NCBI GenBank assembly: GCA_045613985.1
Contig: JAZLCA010000014.1
Location: forward strand, 1 to 42,431
Direction: 5' to 3'
DNA length: 42,431 nucleotides
Source of the DNA: SIG644 sp045613985
GTDB lineage: Bacteria > Bacillota > Clostridia > Oscillospirales > CAG-272
How positions within the stretch are numbered: position 1 is the stretch's first letter; each line of letters starts with the position of its first letter. The notes under the pieces were generated by a model. It was not told the origin of the DNA and ran no database searches. It worked only from the letters and a program-made list of their open reading frames with translations. Positions 42,171 through 42,431 of this stretch are shown one piece after another. The position numbers and the translations under genes are program-made.

Positions 42171-42246
42171 GGGGCATTAGCGCAGTTGGGAGCGCACAAC
42201 ACTGGCAGTGTTGGGGTCAGGGGTTCGAATCCCCTATGCTCCACCA
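42171..42246 (+). tRNA. tRNA-Ala (anticodon GGC)
   Basis: A 76-base cloverleaf with encoded CCA. Acceptor GGGGCAT / ATGCTCC (one G-T pair), D arm GCGC...GCGC, anticodon arm CAACA-CTGGCAG-TGTTG with anticodon GGC reading GCC, T arm AGGGG-TTCGAAT-CCCCT, discriminator A. GGC decodes alanine GCC/GCU codons. Confidence 0.96.
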
Positions 42247-42289
42247 AAAAAGAAAGAGATCATCGTAGGATGATCTCTTTCTTTTTTGG
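42244..42289 (+). terminator. Intrinsic terminator of tRNA-Ala
   Basis: A 21-bp perfect stem starting in the encoded CCA itself: CCAAAAAAGAAAGAG... pairs with the mirror arm ending in CTTTTTTGG, with the 4-base loop GTAG. The T run lies in the 3' arm. Confidence 0.88.
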
Positions 42290-42294
42290 TAAGC

Positions 42295-42428
42295 GGTGGG
42301 GGTGAGAACTCCTGCAGAAGAATACCGTCCTCGCTTTGCGAGGCGCGGACACTTCGTCCGCAAGGTATTCTTCTCGAGCTCGCGCAACGCGCGAGGTCTG
42401 GGTTCGAATCCCCACGAAAAGAGTTCTC
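42295..42428. repeat. Dense nest of inverted repeats with a T-loop-like sequence
   Basis: Pairs visible: AGAAGAATACC (42316-42326) / GGTATTCTTCT (42364-42374), enclosing CCTCGC-TTT-GCGAGG (42329-42343) and GCGGAC-ACTTC-GTCCGC (42345-42361); CTCGCGC-AAC-GCGCGAG (42379-42395); GAGAACTC (42304-42311) / GAGTTCTC (42421-42428); and GTGGGG (42296-42301) / CCCCAC (42409-42414). GGTTCGAATCCCC at 42401-42413 resembles a tRNA T arm. No tRNA cloverleaf fits and there is no ORF. It runs to within 3 bases of the window edge and may continue. Confidence 0.7.
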
Positions 42429-42431
42429 CTC

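Noticed and set aside
42304..42428. A second tRNA gene ending in GGTTCGAATCCCC
   Set aside because: No 7-bp acceptor stem, D arm or anticodon arm can be placed, and the spacing to a CCA end does not fit.
1..42431. CRISPR arrays, rRNA genes, complete insertion sequences or prophage genes
   Set aside because: No regularly spaced repeats, rRNA signatures, transposase or phage structural genes were seen on either strand.

Overview
The window looks like a chromosomal segment of a spore-forming, anaerobic Gram-positive bacterium of the Clostridia, probably Oscillospirales-like; species cannot be named. The reasons are a Firmicutes-type mraZ-to-ftsZ division and cell-wall cluster, a spoVAF-type gene behind a sigma-G-type promoter, YwlG, YqhQ-like DUF1385 and YitT proteins, ThyX, lipoproteins, strong AAGGAGG ribosome-binding sites and sigma-A promoters with 17-bp spacers. 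GC content is moderate, with a few more A/T-rich accessory genes.

Region 1 (1-12630, + strand): a run of closely spaced genes. It begins with the 3' end of a Nif3-family gene, a metallophosphatase and the 23S rRNA methyltransferase gene rlmD. An accessory patch follows: an unknown gene flanked by a second copy of the rlmD 3' tail, an ASCH protein, a YitT protein and a small membrane protein. Then come a choloylglycine-hydrolase-family enzyme, an ICMT-like methyltransferase, an SLC13/ArsB-like permease, a class-I glutamine-amidotransferase-like hydrolase, a PHP phosphoesterase, an APH-like kinase, a hotdog thioesterase and an acetylxylan-esterase-like hydrolase. A strong bidirectional terminator closes the region.

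Region 2 (12654-26729, - strand): the dcw cluster, transcribed right to left: mraZ, rsmH, a large FtsL-like gene, a PASTA-containing class B PBP, murE, murF, mraY, ftsW, murG, divIB, ftsZ. murD, murC and murB are absent. The mraZ promoter is followed by five phased GTGG boxes, probably the MraZ autoregulatory operator. A terminator after murG overlaps a new promoter for divIB, and ftsZ has its own promoter. The cluster therefore seems to be three transcription units. A short reading frame follows ftsZ.

Region 3 (26875-35592, - strand): spoVAF with a sigma-G-like promoter and its own terminator; a possible 120-nt small RNA or peptide unit; a run yqhQ-like, nagB, ywlG, membrane protein, SGNH hydrolase and DUF4358 lipoprotein; and a radical-SAM protein with an unusual lipoprotein.

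Region 4 (35685-39735, + strand): an FAD-dependent dehydrogenase; a CNNM/CorC-type transporter behind a structured leader of about 210 nt that I cannot assign to a known riboswitch class; and a membrane protein behind two tandem promoters.

Region 5 (39739-42431): on the - strand a lipoprotein, thyX and a surface-anchored SGNH hydrolase, transcribed divergently from tRNA-Ala(GGC). After the tRNA terminator the window ends in a dense nest of inverted repeats carrying a tRNA T-loop-like sequence.
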